Source of the DNA: Flavipsychrobacter sp.
GTDB taxonomy: Bacteria; Bacteroidota; Bacteroidia; Chitinophagales; Chitinophagaceae
Length of the DNA: 64,000 nt
Direction: 5' to 3'
Assembly: GCA_016787265.1 (NCBI GenBank)
Contig: JAEUVF010000008.1
Location: 248,001 to 312,000 of the forward strand
Shown: one piece after another, positions 17,737-27,283 of the stretch
How positions within the stretch are numbered: the first letter of the stretch is position 1
Layout: each line of letters opens with the position of its first letter
The notes under the pieces: generated by a model
Databases searched by the model: none
Seen by the model: only the letters and a program-made list of their open reading frames with translations
Told to the model about the DNA's origin: nothing
Position numbers and translations under genes: made by a program

Positions 17737-20051
17737 TGAGTAAAAACGACAATCAAAGGCATAATCGAATGCCAAATGAAGATATTTTCGATTTTAAAGA
17801 ATGGATTTTTAAATTTCTTAGCTATTGGCCGTTATTGACTATTCTGATTTTTAGTAGTCTGATAATTGCGTGGCTCTATTTGCGATATTCAATCCCTATT
17901 TATACAACTTCTGCCAGTATCCTTATCAAGGACGAGAAGGAAGGACTTGGTAGTAGTAGTAATATGTTTGAAGCTTTAGATTTATTTGGCGGTAAAAAAA
18001 TTGTTGACAACGAAATAGAAGTAATTCAGAGTAAAAGTTTGGCAAGGCAGGTTGTTGAAAATTTACATCTATATGCACCTATTGATGTAGATGGTAGAAT
18101 AACTGAGCAATCAGCTTATTTATCTTGTCCTGTAAGGATTTCGGTGCTTGTTCCTGACTCCATTAGGCCTACTGATAAAATATTTTTTGAGTATGATAGT
18201 CTAACAGAAAAGGTAATAATAGATCAAAAGGGATACGATTTAAATAAATGGAATAATACACCATATGGCGTTTTAAAGTTTTATAAAAACAAATATTATA
18301 ATGGAAGGCTTAGCGAGATGCCGTATTACTTTAAATTAATGACGGTTAAAAGAGCAACGAACAGTATAATCAGCCGTATCACAGTACAGTCAAGTGGAAA
18401 AAGTTCAACCGTAATTGATTTAAGTATTAATGATGAAATTCCAAAACGGGGAGAAGATATTTTAAATGAATTAATAAATGTGTACAATAATGCGGCAATA
18501 GAAGATAAGAACATATTGGCTAGTAATACATTGCAATTTGTGGAAGAGCGATTAAGGTATGTTGTGGCTGAACTTGATTCTGTCGAAGATGCATTACAAC
18601 GGTTTAAAACGTCGAATCAAATAACTGATGTTAGTACAGAGGGACAGATTTTTTTGGAGACGGTAAGTTTGAATGATCAGAAAATTGGAGATATAAATAT
18701 TCAATTGGCAGTATTAGATCAGATTGAGAAGTATGTTAAACAGAAGGAGGGAAAAGGAAGCATTGTTCCTGCTAGTTTGGGAATTAATAATCCTATTTTA
18801 ACGACATTACTTGAGGCGTTAAATCAGGCAGAAATTGAATATGATAGGGTAAAAAAGCTTGTTCCTGAGAATCACCCGAATGCTATTGCGTTAAGTGATA
18901 AGATTGCAAAGTTGCGTCCAGATATCCTGGAGAATTTGTATAATCAACGAAAGAATCTAGTTGCAAGCAGGCAAGAATTGATGAGCTCTAATAATCGTTA
19001 TTCATCTTTTCTCCGGTCAATCCCAAAGAAAGAACGGGCGCTTCTAGATATTAGTCGGCAGCAGGCTATTAAAAATAATATATACACATTTTTGTTACAA
19101 AAGCGAGAAGAGGCTGCAATATCATATGCAAGTACGGTTGCAGATAGCCGGATTATTGACCGTGCCGAAACAATTGAAAATCCTATTAGTCCTAAAAGAA
19201 AACTGATTTACCTAATTGCAATAATGGGCGCAATTGGTGCAACAGTAAGTTTTGTTGCGTTGAGGGATTTTTTTAGTTATACAATTCAAAGCCGAGAAGA
19301 AATTGAAAAACTTACAAGCCTTCCTATTTTGGGAGAAATAAATTTAGACAAAAACGGGCATCAATTAATCCCAATGAATGAGAGGGGGAACTTTATAGCT
19401 GAACAATTTAGACATATCAGAACATCCTTAGGGTATTTGGGAATTAATAAGTCTAATAAAAGAATATTAGTTACGTCCTCAATTTCAGGTGAAGGAAAAA
19501 GTTTTTTTACTAGTAATTTGGGCTTAAGTCTGTCTATTGCCAATAAAAGAGTTGTTTTGTTAGAAATGGACTTAAGGAAGCCAAAACTAATGGAGTCATT
19601 TGGACTGAAGAGGAGAGCCGGAATAAGCGATTTTGTGATTGGTGAAAAATCGTTGGAGGAAGTTATTACACATACTAACTTTTCAAATTTAGATATTATT
19701 TGTTCAGGACCAATCCCTCCAAATCCTGCTGAGTTGTTGATGAATGAAAAAATTTCAAATATGCTCAATTCATTGGAGGAAACCTATGATTATATAATAA
19801 TGGACCTTCCGCCAATAGGACCGGTTACAGATGCTTTCATAGTATCATCCTTAGCAAATACAGCAATTTATTTAGTTCGCTATAATTACAGTCCCAAAAA
19901 GATGATTAGAAAAATTGATGAATTATCTAAAATTCATAATTTTCCTAATACCTCAATTGTTTTTAATGGAGTTGAAGAGAAAAAATGGAATAAGTACACC
20001 AATGGATATTATAATAGTGAAGGATATGGTTATTTAGATAGGAAAAAATAA
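17736..20051 (+). CDS. wzc: Wzc-like polysaccharide co-polymerase / BY-type tyrosine autokinase
   Basis: 771 residues, GTG start. N-terminal Wzz domain with first membrane helix ~31-50 and second ~493-510, with a long periplasmic coiled-coil region between them. The cytoplasmic bacterial tyrosine kinase domain has Walker A SGEGKS at 584-589, Walker A' VVLLEMDLRKPK near 606-617 and Walker B YIIMDLPP with D690. The tail carries five tyrosines (Y754, Y758, Y759, Y764, Y766), the autophosphorylation cluster. It controls chain length and couples synthesis to Wza export. A PHP-type phosphatase that could reverse the phosphorylation is encoded at 48.2 kb, not next to it. Confidence 0.95.
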   Translation: MSKNDNQRHNRMPNEDIFDFKEWIFKFLSYWPLLTILIFSSLIIAWLYLRYSIPIYTTSASILIKDEKEGLGSSSNMFEALDLFGGKKIVDNEIEVIQSKSLARQVVENLHLYAPIDVDGRITEQSAYLSCPVRISVLVPDSIRPTDKIFFEYDSLTEKVIIDQKGYDLNKWNNTPYGVLKFYKNKYYNGRLSEMPYYFKLMTVKRATNSIISRITVQSSGKSSTVIDLSINDEIPKRGEDILNELINVYNNAAIEDKNILASNTLQFVEERLRYVVAELDSVEDALQRFKTSNQITDVSTEGQIFLETVSLNDQKIGDINIQLAVLDQIEKYVKQKEGKGSIVPASLGINNPILTTLLEALNQAEIEYDRVKKLVPENHPNAIALSDKIAKLRPDILENLYNQRKNLVASRQELMSSNNRYSSFLRSIPKKERALLDISRQQAIKNNIYTFLLQKREEAAISYASTVADSRIIDRAETIENPISPKRKLIYLIAIMGAIGATVSFVALRDFFSYTIQSREEIEKLTSLPILGEINLDKNGHQLIPMNERGNFIAEQFRHIRTSLGYLGINKSNKRILVTSSISGEGKSFFTSNLGLSLSIANKRVVLLEMDLRKPKLMESFGLKRRAGISDFVIGEKSLEEVITHTNFSNLDIICSGPIPPNPAELLMNEKISNMLNSLEETYDYIIMDLPPIGPVTDAFIVSSLANTAIYLVRYNYSPKKMIRKIDELSKIHNFPNTSIVFNGVEEKKWNKYTNGYYNSEGYGYLDRKK

Positions 20052-20217
20052 TTAGCTAACCATAGCCGAATTAATTTGTAGTAAAATTATTCTCTGATTG
20101 TTAATATAGCTATAATTGGACCGCTTCCATATTGGATTATTTTATTTTTTTCCATAACAACTCATTAAATATTTAAAGGAATTGCCTGTGTAATTCTTCA
20201 TTAATAGCAGAATTTAT

Positions 20218-20754
20218 ATGGTTAATAAAATATTAGATTGGGTTAAGAGAAAAATTTATAGTTGTGAAGCATACGCCAGGGCACGTGGTGTTAAAATCGG
20301 TAAAGGATGTTCTATTGCTACCCGTATGTTTGGATCTGAGCCATATTTGGTTGAAATCGGGGATAATGTACAAATAACAAATGATGTTCGTTTTTTTACA
20401 CATGGGGGAGGATGGGTTTTCAGGCATAAGGATCCGGAATTTGATTCGTTTGGCAAAATAAAAATTCATGATAACGTATATATAGGTAATGGAACAATGA
20501 TACTGCCTGGAGTAATTATTGGCAATAATGTTGTAATTGGCGCAGGATCAATTGTAACCAAAAGCATTCCTGATAATGTAGTTGTCGCTGGGAATCCGGC
20601 ACGAATAGTATGTACTATTGATGATTTTTTTGTGAAAGCAAACAGATACAATGTAAAAACAAAACAGATGGGGCCGAATGAAAAGAGAGCGTACCTTCTT
20701 TCCTTAGAAGATGAGCATTTTATGAGAAAAGATTTTTTATTGTTTAAAAAGTGA
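20218..20754 (+). CDS. Hexapeptide-repeat O-acyltransferase
   Basis: 178 residues. LbH fold with repeats such as KIGKGCSIATR, EIGDNVQITNDV, IHDNVYIGNGTMILPGVIIGNNVVIGAGSIVTKSIP and the family C-terminal block NVVVAGNPARIV. The catalytic His is probably in RFFTHGGG. It most likely acetylates a hydroxyl of a polysaccharide sugar or its precursor using acetyl-CoA. A 166-base gap before it contains no gene or convincing signal that I can see. Substrate unknown. Confidence 0.82.
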   Translation: MVNKILDWVKRKIYSCEAYARARGVKIGKGCSIATRMFGSEPYLVEIGDNVQITNDVRFFTHGGGWVFRHKDPEFDSFGKIKIHDNVYIGNGTMILPGVIIGNNVVIGAGSIVTKSIPDNVVVAGNPARIVCTIDDFFVKANRYNVKTKQMGPNEKRAYLLSLEDEHFMRKDFLLFKK

Positions 20755-20801
20755 AAATCTCTATTAAAATATAATTCGGGGTGAATATTAATTTGAACTA
20801 A

Positions 20802-22034
20802 ATGAAAATTATTTGGACGGTAAATATTCCATTAAGTGCGATAAAAAAAAAATATGCTGGATTAGAAAATAATAGAGGTCATTGGATCCAGAATATGATT
20901 TCTGATTTGAATTTGCCTGATAAATATGAACTCCACATAGTTCACTTCAATACTAAAGTAAATTCGTATAGTTATGTAAAGGAAGGAAATGTTGTATTTC
21001 ATGTATTCAAACAGAGAAAATGGTCATTTCTGGATAATTATAAGTTAGAAATCAATGCACTTATAGAATTTGTGAATAAAATAAACCCCGAGATTATTCA
21101 CATTCATGGGACTGAAAATTTTTATGGTTTAATTGCCCAGGATCGGGGATTGGCTTCGAAAATTATTATCTCTATCCAGGGAATTCGATATAAAATTTGG
21201 CAGAAATATTTTATTGATTTTAATGAATTCAGTTTATTAAAGTACTCAATCAGGTCATTTACACTTCAATCATTTTTGCTATCCTACCTGTCTTGGAGAA
21301 TAGGAGTTAAAAATGAGAATACTATTTTAAAATTTTGCAATAATTATTTTACCCGCACTCAATTTGACAGAGCTGCAGTTTTATCAAAGAATGCACTGGC
21401 AAATATTTTGATTTCGGACGATCACCGGAAGATAAGAACAGTGTTCGAAAAAAATCAGTGGTTATTGTCAGAGAGTAATAAAACTAGATTTGTCTCTATT
21501 GTTTCATCATCTCCTTTTAAAGGAATCTTTTTTTTGTTGGATATTGTAGCAAGAGTAAAAATGGTTTTTCCAGATTTCCACCTGTCAGTTGTTGGTAAAC
21601 TAGAACCACCTTATTTGAGTAAGATTGGGAACTTATTAAAGAAGTTAAATATTGAAGGTTCAGTTACACTCACAGGTGCTCTAGATGAATCGAGGTTGTT
21701 GCAGGTGTTTAAAGAATCTAGAGGTTTTTTATTTGCGTCATATGCTGATAACTCTTCAAATAGTTTGCAGGAAGCATTATTGTTTGGTATGCCTTCTATC
21801 GCATTCTTTTCTGGAGGTAATGGTACATTGATTCAAAATAATAAGACAGGTTTGTTGTGTCCAGAAGGTGATTCTGAATATTTTTCCAGTTTAATAGTTG
21901 AATTAATTGAAAATGATAAGAAATGCAATGAATTCTCAACTAATGCAAGAAATGAAATGATTGCTAAGCAAAAATTCCCTTCTTCTGGCAGGTATGTAAA
22001 AATATATGAAAATTTTGTTGCAAAGAGTATTTAA
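20802..22034 (+). CDS. GT4-like glycosyltransferase
   Basis: 410 residues. The GT-B fold is suggested by a C-terminal donor domain with FVSIVSSSPFKGIFFLLDIVA near 228-248, LSVVGKLEPPYL, a ...FASYADNSSNSLQEALLFGMPSIAF block (E-x7-E region) near 304-330 and GNGTLIQNNKTGLLCPEGD. The N-terminal domain holds IHIHGTENFYGLIAQ. It is AT-rich like its neighbours. The 3' end overlaps the flippase gene by 29 bases. Sugar specificity cannot be predicted. Confidence 0.83.
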   Translation: MKIIWTVNIPLSAIKKKYAGLENNRGHWIQNMISDLNLPDKYELHIVHFNTKVNSYSYVKEGNVVFHVFKQRKWSFLDNYKLEINALIEFVNKINPEIIHIHGTENFYGLIAQDRGLASKIIISIQGIRYKIWQKYFIDFNEFSLLKYSIRSFTLQSFLLSYLSWRIGVKNENTILKFCNNYFTRTQFDRAAVLSKNALANILISDDHRKIRTVFEKNQWLLSESNKTRFVSIVSSSPFKGIFFLLDIVARVKMVFPDFHLSVVGKLEPPYLSKIGNLLKKLNIEGSVTLTGALDESRLLQVFKESRGFLFASYADNSSNSLQEALLFGMPSIAFFSGGNGTLIQNNKTGLLCPEGDSEYFSSLIVELIENDKKCNEFSTNARNEMIAKQKFPSSGRYVKIYENFVAKSI

Positions 22035-23268
22035 AAAGGTTGGCTTAAAAAAAGGGGCATTATATTATCTGGCTGGTAATTTTGTACAGGCATTTTGTGC
22101 ATTAATTACGCTTCCTATAATTTCAAACTATTTATCTGCTGAAGATTTTGGTACATTAGGATTAATCTCTTCTTACACCGCACTTTTAACCCCCGTATTA
22201 CATTTTTCTTCGTTTAATTACTTTTCAAAAAAATATAGCGAATATAAAAATGGCGAATTAAGTCCTGATATATCTGAAAGGATACAGGGAACTATTGTAA
22301 TAAGCATTATTGTAATTAATTTATTTGTTCTCTTAATTATCATTTTAGGTTGTCTTATTTATAAAAGGACTTTTGACAGTTTCATTATAGCACTTTTATT
22401 TTCCATTTTATTTACTTTTCTTTCTTCAATTTTTACATTTGAATTATTAAAGCATAGATTAAATCAGGATCCATTTTCATATTTTAAATTGAATGTTGTA
22501 TATAACATCTTAACACAAGCTTTGATTATTCTTTTCGTTACGCTGTTTTCTGACAAAATTTTGGCAAGATTTACTGCTCCTGTTGTTATAGTCTTGGTAT
22601 TTTTCATTTGGTTTAATGGTAGGAGACTTTTTAAATATGTAACTGATTTTGATTTTCATTTTTTTGCTGAAATGATAAGATTCTCCTATCCATTAATTTT
22701 TAGTAGCATTCTCGTCTATTTTACAAAGGATTTTGATAAAGTAATTTTATCCCGCAAATCTTCAGCAAAAGACCTTGGTTTATATAATCTTGGCCAAATT
22801 CAAGCAAACTACTTTTTTACCATTACAACAAGCTTATTCATGTTTTATGAGCCTAAATTATATCTGTTAAAGGCATCTGTGTCCAGGCAAGTAAAAGTTA
22901 TTGGTGAGGCTGCGATTTCATATTTTTTTATTTTGGTGATATTTATTTTAATGGCGAAACCGATTGCCTACATTTTAACAAATGGTAATTACTCAAGTTC
23001 ATATTTATTCAGTATACCACTTGCAATTAGTATATATTTTTCGGCGTTAACAAAACTGGGGATTACTATATTTTCCGTTATTAGCAAGACATGGTTGGTT
23101 TTAACTACCAACATAATCGGTTGTATTATTACTTTGGTTTCTTTCTATTTTTTAATAGATGCTTATCAATCAACGGGTGCTGCATATGCTAAAGTGCTTG
23201 CAACAGTTTTGACTTTTTTAATATTTTGGGGCCTTTTGTATTATGTTACAAGTCATCGAGAATTATAA
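22006..23268 (+). CDS. Wzx-like polysaccharide flippase
   Basis: 420 residues with about twelve hydrophobic helices, starting GALYYLAGNFVQAFCALITL and the FGTLGLISSY loop common in the MATE/MOP-superfamily Wzx proteins. It would move the undecaprenyl-diphosphate-linked repeat unit to the periplasmic face. Its start lies within the previous gene (29 bases) and it overlaps the next gene by 26 bases, giving tight coupling with the polymerase. Highly AT-rich codons (Phe, Ile, Leu as TTT, ATT, TTA). Confidence 0.88.
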   Translation: MKILLQRVFKKVGLKKGALYYLAGNFVQAFCALITLPIISNYLSAEDFGTLGLISSYTALLTPVLHFSSFNYFSKKYSEYKNGELSPDISERIQGTIVISIIVINLFVLLIIILGCLIYKRTFDSFIIALLFSILFTFLSSIFTFELLKHRLNQDPFSYFKLNVVYNILTQALIILFVTLFSDKILARFTAPVVIVLVFFIWFNGRRLFKYVTDFDFHFFAEMIRFSYPLIFSSILVYFTKDFDKVILSRKSSAKDLGLYNLGQIQANYFFTITTSLFMFYEPKLYLLKASVSRQVKVIGEAAISYFFILVIFILMAKPIAYILTNGNYSSSYLFSIPLAISIYFSALTKLGITIFSVISKTWLVLTTNIIGCIITLVSFYFLIDAYQSTGAAYAKVLATVLTFLIFWGLLYYVTSHREL

Positions 23269-24322
23269 ATTATCGACTCTCTTAATTAGTCTAGCTTGTA
23301 TTCTATTCGTGGTTTATATAAAACATAGGCCAGTACGAATCTCGGCTATACTCTTTTTTATTTTTACCTTTATTTATTTAGTAAAGACTTTGAATTCTGA
23401 AGGATCACCCATTCAGTTATATTACAATTATATACGTTTTGTTAGCGTTTTCTTATTCTTTCCATTTTATTTTTTTTTAAAAACAATACAAGACAGGTTT
23501 GATTTCCTGATTCTTTTGTTCTCCGCTATTTTTCTAAATCCGTTTCTTCAATTCACTGGCTTATATGAAACGAATTATTCATATTATGCTAAATTTTTAG
23601 TAGGTTCGTTGACCATATTTTCTGTTGCCAAATTTTATTATATTAGAGAAGGGAAGTACGGAATTCTTTGTTGGATATTATATTTATCTTCTCTTTATTT
23701 CCTAGAAAAATGGCTGATTGTTGTTTATGTTTCTTTTCCGATTTTTTTCTTTAGCGGCTTCTCTTTTAATATTCAGAATATTTATAAAAGACGGTTTCTG
23801 ATTTATGGTAGTCTATTGTTTTTTTTGGTTTTTGCTTTTTTCTCTCGGGATAAAATTGCAAACTGGAGAGGGTACGAAGATTTTGATACTTTTTATAATA
23901 TAAGGGTTACAAGGGATTACTTAGAGGAAAACCAAAGATTTGATAAACAAATTGTTGGTGGTTTAAGCGATGGAGGAAGAACAGATCTTTATTTGGAACC
24001 TATTGCGATCCAGACTAAATCCACCACAAACTTGTTATTTGGATTAGACCCGGCTTACATACATAGCTCTGGTATTCCAGATCATAACATTTTTTTGTTT
24101 TTTTACGTTCGAGGTGGATTTGTTGTTATGATGGTTTTGCTTTTTTTGGTTTACGCGTATCGTCATCTAAAATTGGAAGTTAACAGGATTGTATTTTATG
24201 TTTATTCCTTTCATGTCCTGTTGAATTTATTCGTGGGTGAATCTTATGGAATTCCATTAACAATTTTAATTCATGCATTTGTCTTTTCAAGATTAAATAA
24301 ATTGGTAGATCATGAAGTATAA
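23243..24322 (+). CDS. Wzy-like O-antigen/exopolysaccharide polymerase
   Basis: 359 residues, about ten membrane helices. A large soluble loop (about 205-295) ends with LLFGLDPAYIHSSGIPDHNIFLFFYVRGGF, the kind of loop-plus-helix found in Wzy proteins, where Arg/His residues of periplasmic loops are needed for polymerisation. Position directly after the flippase and before sugar-modifying genes supports a polymerase. These proteins vary too much for a firm family call. It overlaps both neighbours by 11 to 26 bases. Confidence 0.72.
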   Translation: MLQVIENYKLSTLLISLACILFVVYIKHRPVRISAILFFIFTFIYLVKTLNSEGSPIQLYYNYIRFVSVFLFFPFYFFLKTIQDRFDFLILLFSAIFLNPFLQFTGLYETNYSYYAKFLVGSLTIFSVAKFYYIREGKYGILCWILYLSSLYFLEKWLIVVYVSFPIFFFSGFSFNIQNIYKRRFLIYGSLLFFLVFAFFSRDKIANWRGYEDFDTFYNIRVTRDYLEENQRFDKQIVGGLSDGGRTDLYLEPIAIQTKSTTNLLFGLDPAYIHSSGIPDHNIFLFFYVRGGFVVMMVLLFLVYAYRHLKLEVNRIVFYVYSFHVLLNLFVGESYGIPLTILIHAFVFSRLNKLVDHEV

Positions 24323-24923
24323 CATAATGTTTTATGCTTACCATATTAAAAAAATCATTATCTCTTTCATTTATGTAAACATAAATATTATAAAATTACT
24401 TTTATGGACTGGTAAAATATTTAGAATTAAGGCTTGCGGTCCGATATCAATATTCATTCATCCTTCCGCAAAGTTGACAATCGGACAAAATTGTAGGATT
24501 AATTCTGGCATCTTATTTAATCCTTACAGATACTATAATAAATTTTCCATTGTCTTACATAAAAATTCTGTTTTAGAAATTGGGAATAATGTCGGATTTA
24601 GTAATTGTACGATTATTGTAAAAAAAAGGATAACAATAGGTGATAATGTATTAATTGGTGGAGGTACACTTATCTGCGATTCTGACTTACATTCTCTTGA
24701 TTCAGATCAACGCGCAAATAAAAAGGAAGATGTATTGACTAAAGAAATATTAATTGGGAAATCCAGTTTTATTGGCGGTGGAGTAACTATCCTAAAGGGG
24801 GTAGTTATAGGTGAGAATTCAATAATTGGGGCATGTTCAGTCGTTACGAAGGATGTGTCAAGTAATTCAATATATGGTGGTAATCCATCTAAATTGATCA
24901 AATCTTTAGATGAAAATGGATAA
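24312..24923 (+). CDS. Hexapeptide-repeat acyltransferase with N-terminal hydrophobic segment
   Basis: 203 residues. The first ~35 residues are hydrophobic (IIISFIYVNINIIKLLLWTG) and may be a membrane or interface helix. From about residue 48 there are LbH repeats (IHPSAKLTIGQNCRINSG, LEIGNNVGFSNCTIIV, ITIGDNVLIGGGTLI, ILIGKSSFIGGGVTILKG) and the terminal block NSIYGGNPSKLI. SDLHSLDSD holds the probable catalytic His. Likely an O-acetyltransferase acting on the glycan. It overlaps both neighbouring genes. Confidence 0.8.
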   Translation: MKYNIMFYAYHIKKIIISFIYVNINIIKLLLWTGKIFRIKACGPISIFIHPSAKLTIGQNCRINSGILFNPYRYYNKFSIVLHKNSVLEIGNNVGFSNCTIIVKKRITIGDNVLIGGGTLICDSDLHSLDSDQRANKKEDVLTKEILIGKSSFIGGGVTILKGVVIGENSIIGACSVVTKDVSSNSIYGGNPSKLIKSLDENG

Positions 24924-26142
24924 TAAAGACAGGATCATTATAATAGGAAATTTTTTATTTCCTTCCGGATCTGCTCCTTCAATGAGAGTTCGAAATATGG
25001 CGAGTGGGTTTATTCAGAATGGATATGAAGTTCATATTATTTCAATATCTCCTAGTAATAATTCAACATATCAGGTTGGTACGATGTATAACGAGAATGG
25101 TTATACTTTTGAATTTTCATCTAACCTAAATAAAGTTAATACTGGAGCTATATCAAAAATCAAATATTTTTTTAAGTTTTATTTAGCTTCAAAAAAAATG
25201 TTCAGGCTTTTTGAACGTTACCTGAAGCATAATAATGTATCAATTGTCTTGGGTTATGGTAGGAATTATATGATGATGAATAGGATATTCAAATTATGCA
25301 AAAGTTTTAGAATACCAACTGTTTTGGATATTTGTGAAAAGTATGACTACTCAACAAACATTTTTAATTTATTAAATCCTTTGAAGCTGGATCAAATAGT
25401 CGGAATGAAATTTCTTCCGCAAAAAGCCAGCTTGTTAACACTTATTACATCTTCTCTGGACAATTACTACAGCAGAATAAATTCGAACCGGTTAATAATA
25501 CCAGGTATTGAAACCTGGAATGTGACACGACCAGAGATAAAAATTAATTCTTCTAATAAAAGGATAATTACTTATGTAGGTTCTTTAATTGAGCGAGACA
25601 ATCCTAAATTGTTAATTGATTTTTTATATTTTATATCTAAAAATAAATATGATATAACGCTAAATATAGTCGGAAGATATAGATACAACAAAACTGCTCA
25701 GAAGTACTTAAGAATTTTAGAATCTGAAAACTCCTTTAAAAATTTATTTAAACTTTATGATAGTCCTTCCGATGAGGATTTGAATAAAATATTTGTGGAT
25801 TCAGATGCTTTTTTATTAACTAGAAGGAATCATTCTGAGGAAATTTATTCCTTCCCCACCAGATTAATTGAATTTTTAAAAACATCAAAACCAGTTATAG
25901 TCTCAAATATTGGGGATATAGGGTTGTATTTAAGTAATAATAGCAATTGTTTAATGTTGAATGAAGACACGCTGGATGAGGATTTTAGAACTGCAATTCA
26001 AGCGCTTTATAATGATGAGTTTTATATGCAAATTGGGAGTTTAGGGTGGATTGCTGGAATTAATAAATTCAACAGTGTTGTAGAAATGAAAAAAATTATA
26101 AAAAATATAAATGGTATAAAGGAATTTTCGCTAAGCAAATGA
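24910..26142 (+). CDS. GT4-like glycosyltransferase
   Basis: 410 residues. The N-terminus IIIIGNFLFPSGSAPSMRVRNMASGF is typical of the acceptor-binding glycine-rich loop in GT4 enzymes. Donor domain from about 215 (IITYVGSLIERDNPKLLIDF) with FPTRLIEFLKTSKPVIVSNIG as a weak E-x7-E equivalent near 315-335. Overlaps the upstream acyltransferase by 14 bases and the downstream GT4 by ATGA. Specificity unknown. Confidence 0.8.
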   Translation: MKMDNKDRIIIIGNFLFPSGSAPSMRVRNMASGFIQNGYEVHIISISPSNNSTYQVGTMYNENGYTFEFSSNLNKVNTGAISKIKYFFKFYLASKKMFRLFERYLKHNNVSIVLGYGRNYMMMNRIFKLCKSFRIPTVLDICEKYDYSTNIFNLLNPLKLDQIVGMKFLPQKASLLTLITSSLDNYYSRINSNRLIIPGIETWNVTRPEIKINSSNKRIITYVGSLIERDNPKLLIDFLYFISKNKYDITLNIVGRYRYNKTAQKYLRILESENSFKNLFKLYDSPSDEDLNKIFVDSDAFLLTRRNHSEEIYSFPTRLIEFLKTSKPVIVSNIGDIGLYLSNNSNCLMLNEDTLDEDFRTAIQALYNDEFYMQIGSLGWIAGINKFNSVVEMKKIIKNINGIKEFSLSK

Positions 26143-27227
26143 AAAATAAAACTGTTGCATTTTTAATTCCAACATTAGGCCAGGGTGGGGCTGAAAAGCA
26201 GGTACGACTTTTGGCGAAGACATTGGCAAATAAAGGGATTGATGTTATTATTATTACAATGATTGATAACGGTGATATTATTAATCATCCGGCTATTAAA
26301 ATTTATAATCTTGGATTAAAAGGTCGTAAGATTCAGATAAGTTCATTTTATAAATTATTTAGTTTGATTAAATCTTTAAAAGTTGATGTTCTTGTGACAT
26401 TCACTTACCCTGCAAATATAGCTGGCAGACTGTTAAAGCTTATTTTGTGGAATATCAAATTAATAACATCAATTAGAAGTTCAAATTTGGGGTCTAACTT
26501 AAGACAGCTTTCAATAAAGTATACGAAATGGCTTGATTACAGAACAGTTCCTAATTCTTATAATGTAGCAAATAAATTTTTAAATGAGCATGTTATTTTA
26601 GAAAGTAAGTGCTTAGTTATAAATAATGGTTTGGAATTGGGGATTAACCATTCGAATTCCGATAAGTATATAGAAAACATAAAAAGTAAAATAGGCAATT
26701 ATGACTTTTTATGGATTGCTGTTGGAAGGTTTGAAGTTGCTAAGGATTATAAGAATTTAGTTAATGCATGTAACATTATCAATGCAAATAGTAACATTAA
26801 TTGGAAGTTAATTATTGTAGGAGATGGTTCTTTAAGGAATCAGATATTTGATATGATTAATCATTATTCGCTTAATGAGAAAATACACTTGCTTGGTTCT
26901 TCGAACAATATTTTAAATATTATGGAAAACTCTAGTGCATTTGTTTCATCTTCAAGGTGGGAAGGTTCTTCTAATGCTGTTTTGGAAGCTATGATTTCAA
27001 AATTACCAATAGTTGCAACTAATGTTGGTGACAATTCAATAGTTTTGAATGCTCAATCTGAATATGTTGTAAGTCCTAATTCACCTACAGAATTAGCATT
27101 TTCAATGAATGAAATGATGAATTTGTCTGAGGATAAGCGTATGAGAATCGGTCAATTAAATTATCAATATGTTATTGAAAAATATAGAATTGATGAAGTA
27201 GTACTTGAGTGGGAGAAAATCCTGTAA
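26139..27227 (+). CDS. GT4 family glycosyltransferase
   Basis: 362 residues. VAFLIPTLGQGGAEKQVRLLA is the classic GT4 N-terminal motif. The donor site shows LWIAVGRFEVAKDYKNLVNA near 188-208, LIIVGDGSLRNQI, and SSRWEGSSNAVLEAMISKLPIV near 270-290 with the E-x7-E pair. Overall it resembles PglH/PglJ-type GalNAc transferases, but that cannot be fixed from motifs. Translation is coupled to the upstream GT4 through an ATGA overlap. Confidence 0.87.
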   Translation: MKNKTVAFLIPTLGQGGAEKQVRLLAKTLANKGIDVIIITMIDNGDIINHPAIKIYNLGLKGRKIQISSFYKLFSLIKSLKVDVLVTFTYPANIAGRLLKLILWNIKLITSIRSSNLGSNLRQLSIKYTKWLDYRTVPNSYNVANKFLNEHVILESKCLVINNGLELGINHSNSDKYIENIKSKIGNYDFLWIAVGRFEVAKDYKNLVNACNIINANSNINWKLIIVGDGSLRNQIFDMINHYSLNEKIHLLGSSNNILNIMENSSAFVSSSRWEGSSNAVLEAMISKLPIVATNVGDNSIVLNAQSEYVVSPNSPTELAFSMNEMMNLSEDKRMRIGQLNYQYVIEKYRIDEVVLEWEKIL

Positions 27228-27283
27228 TATAAATGAGCTATGTATGCTGTATAATTTAATTATTAAAATTGATCTTCGTTTTG

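Noticed and set aside
20052..20217. Possible promoter or terminator in the gap after the kinase gene
   Set aside because: Only AT-rich sequence without a -7 match or stable hairpin was seen.
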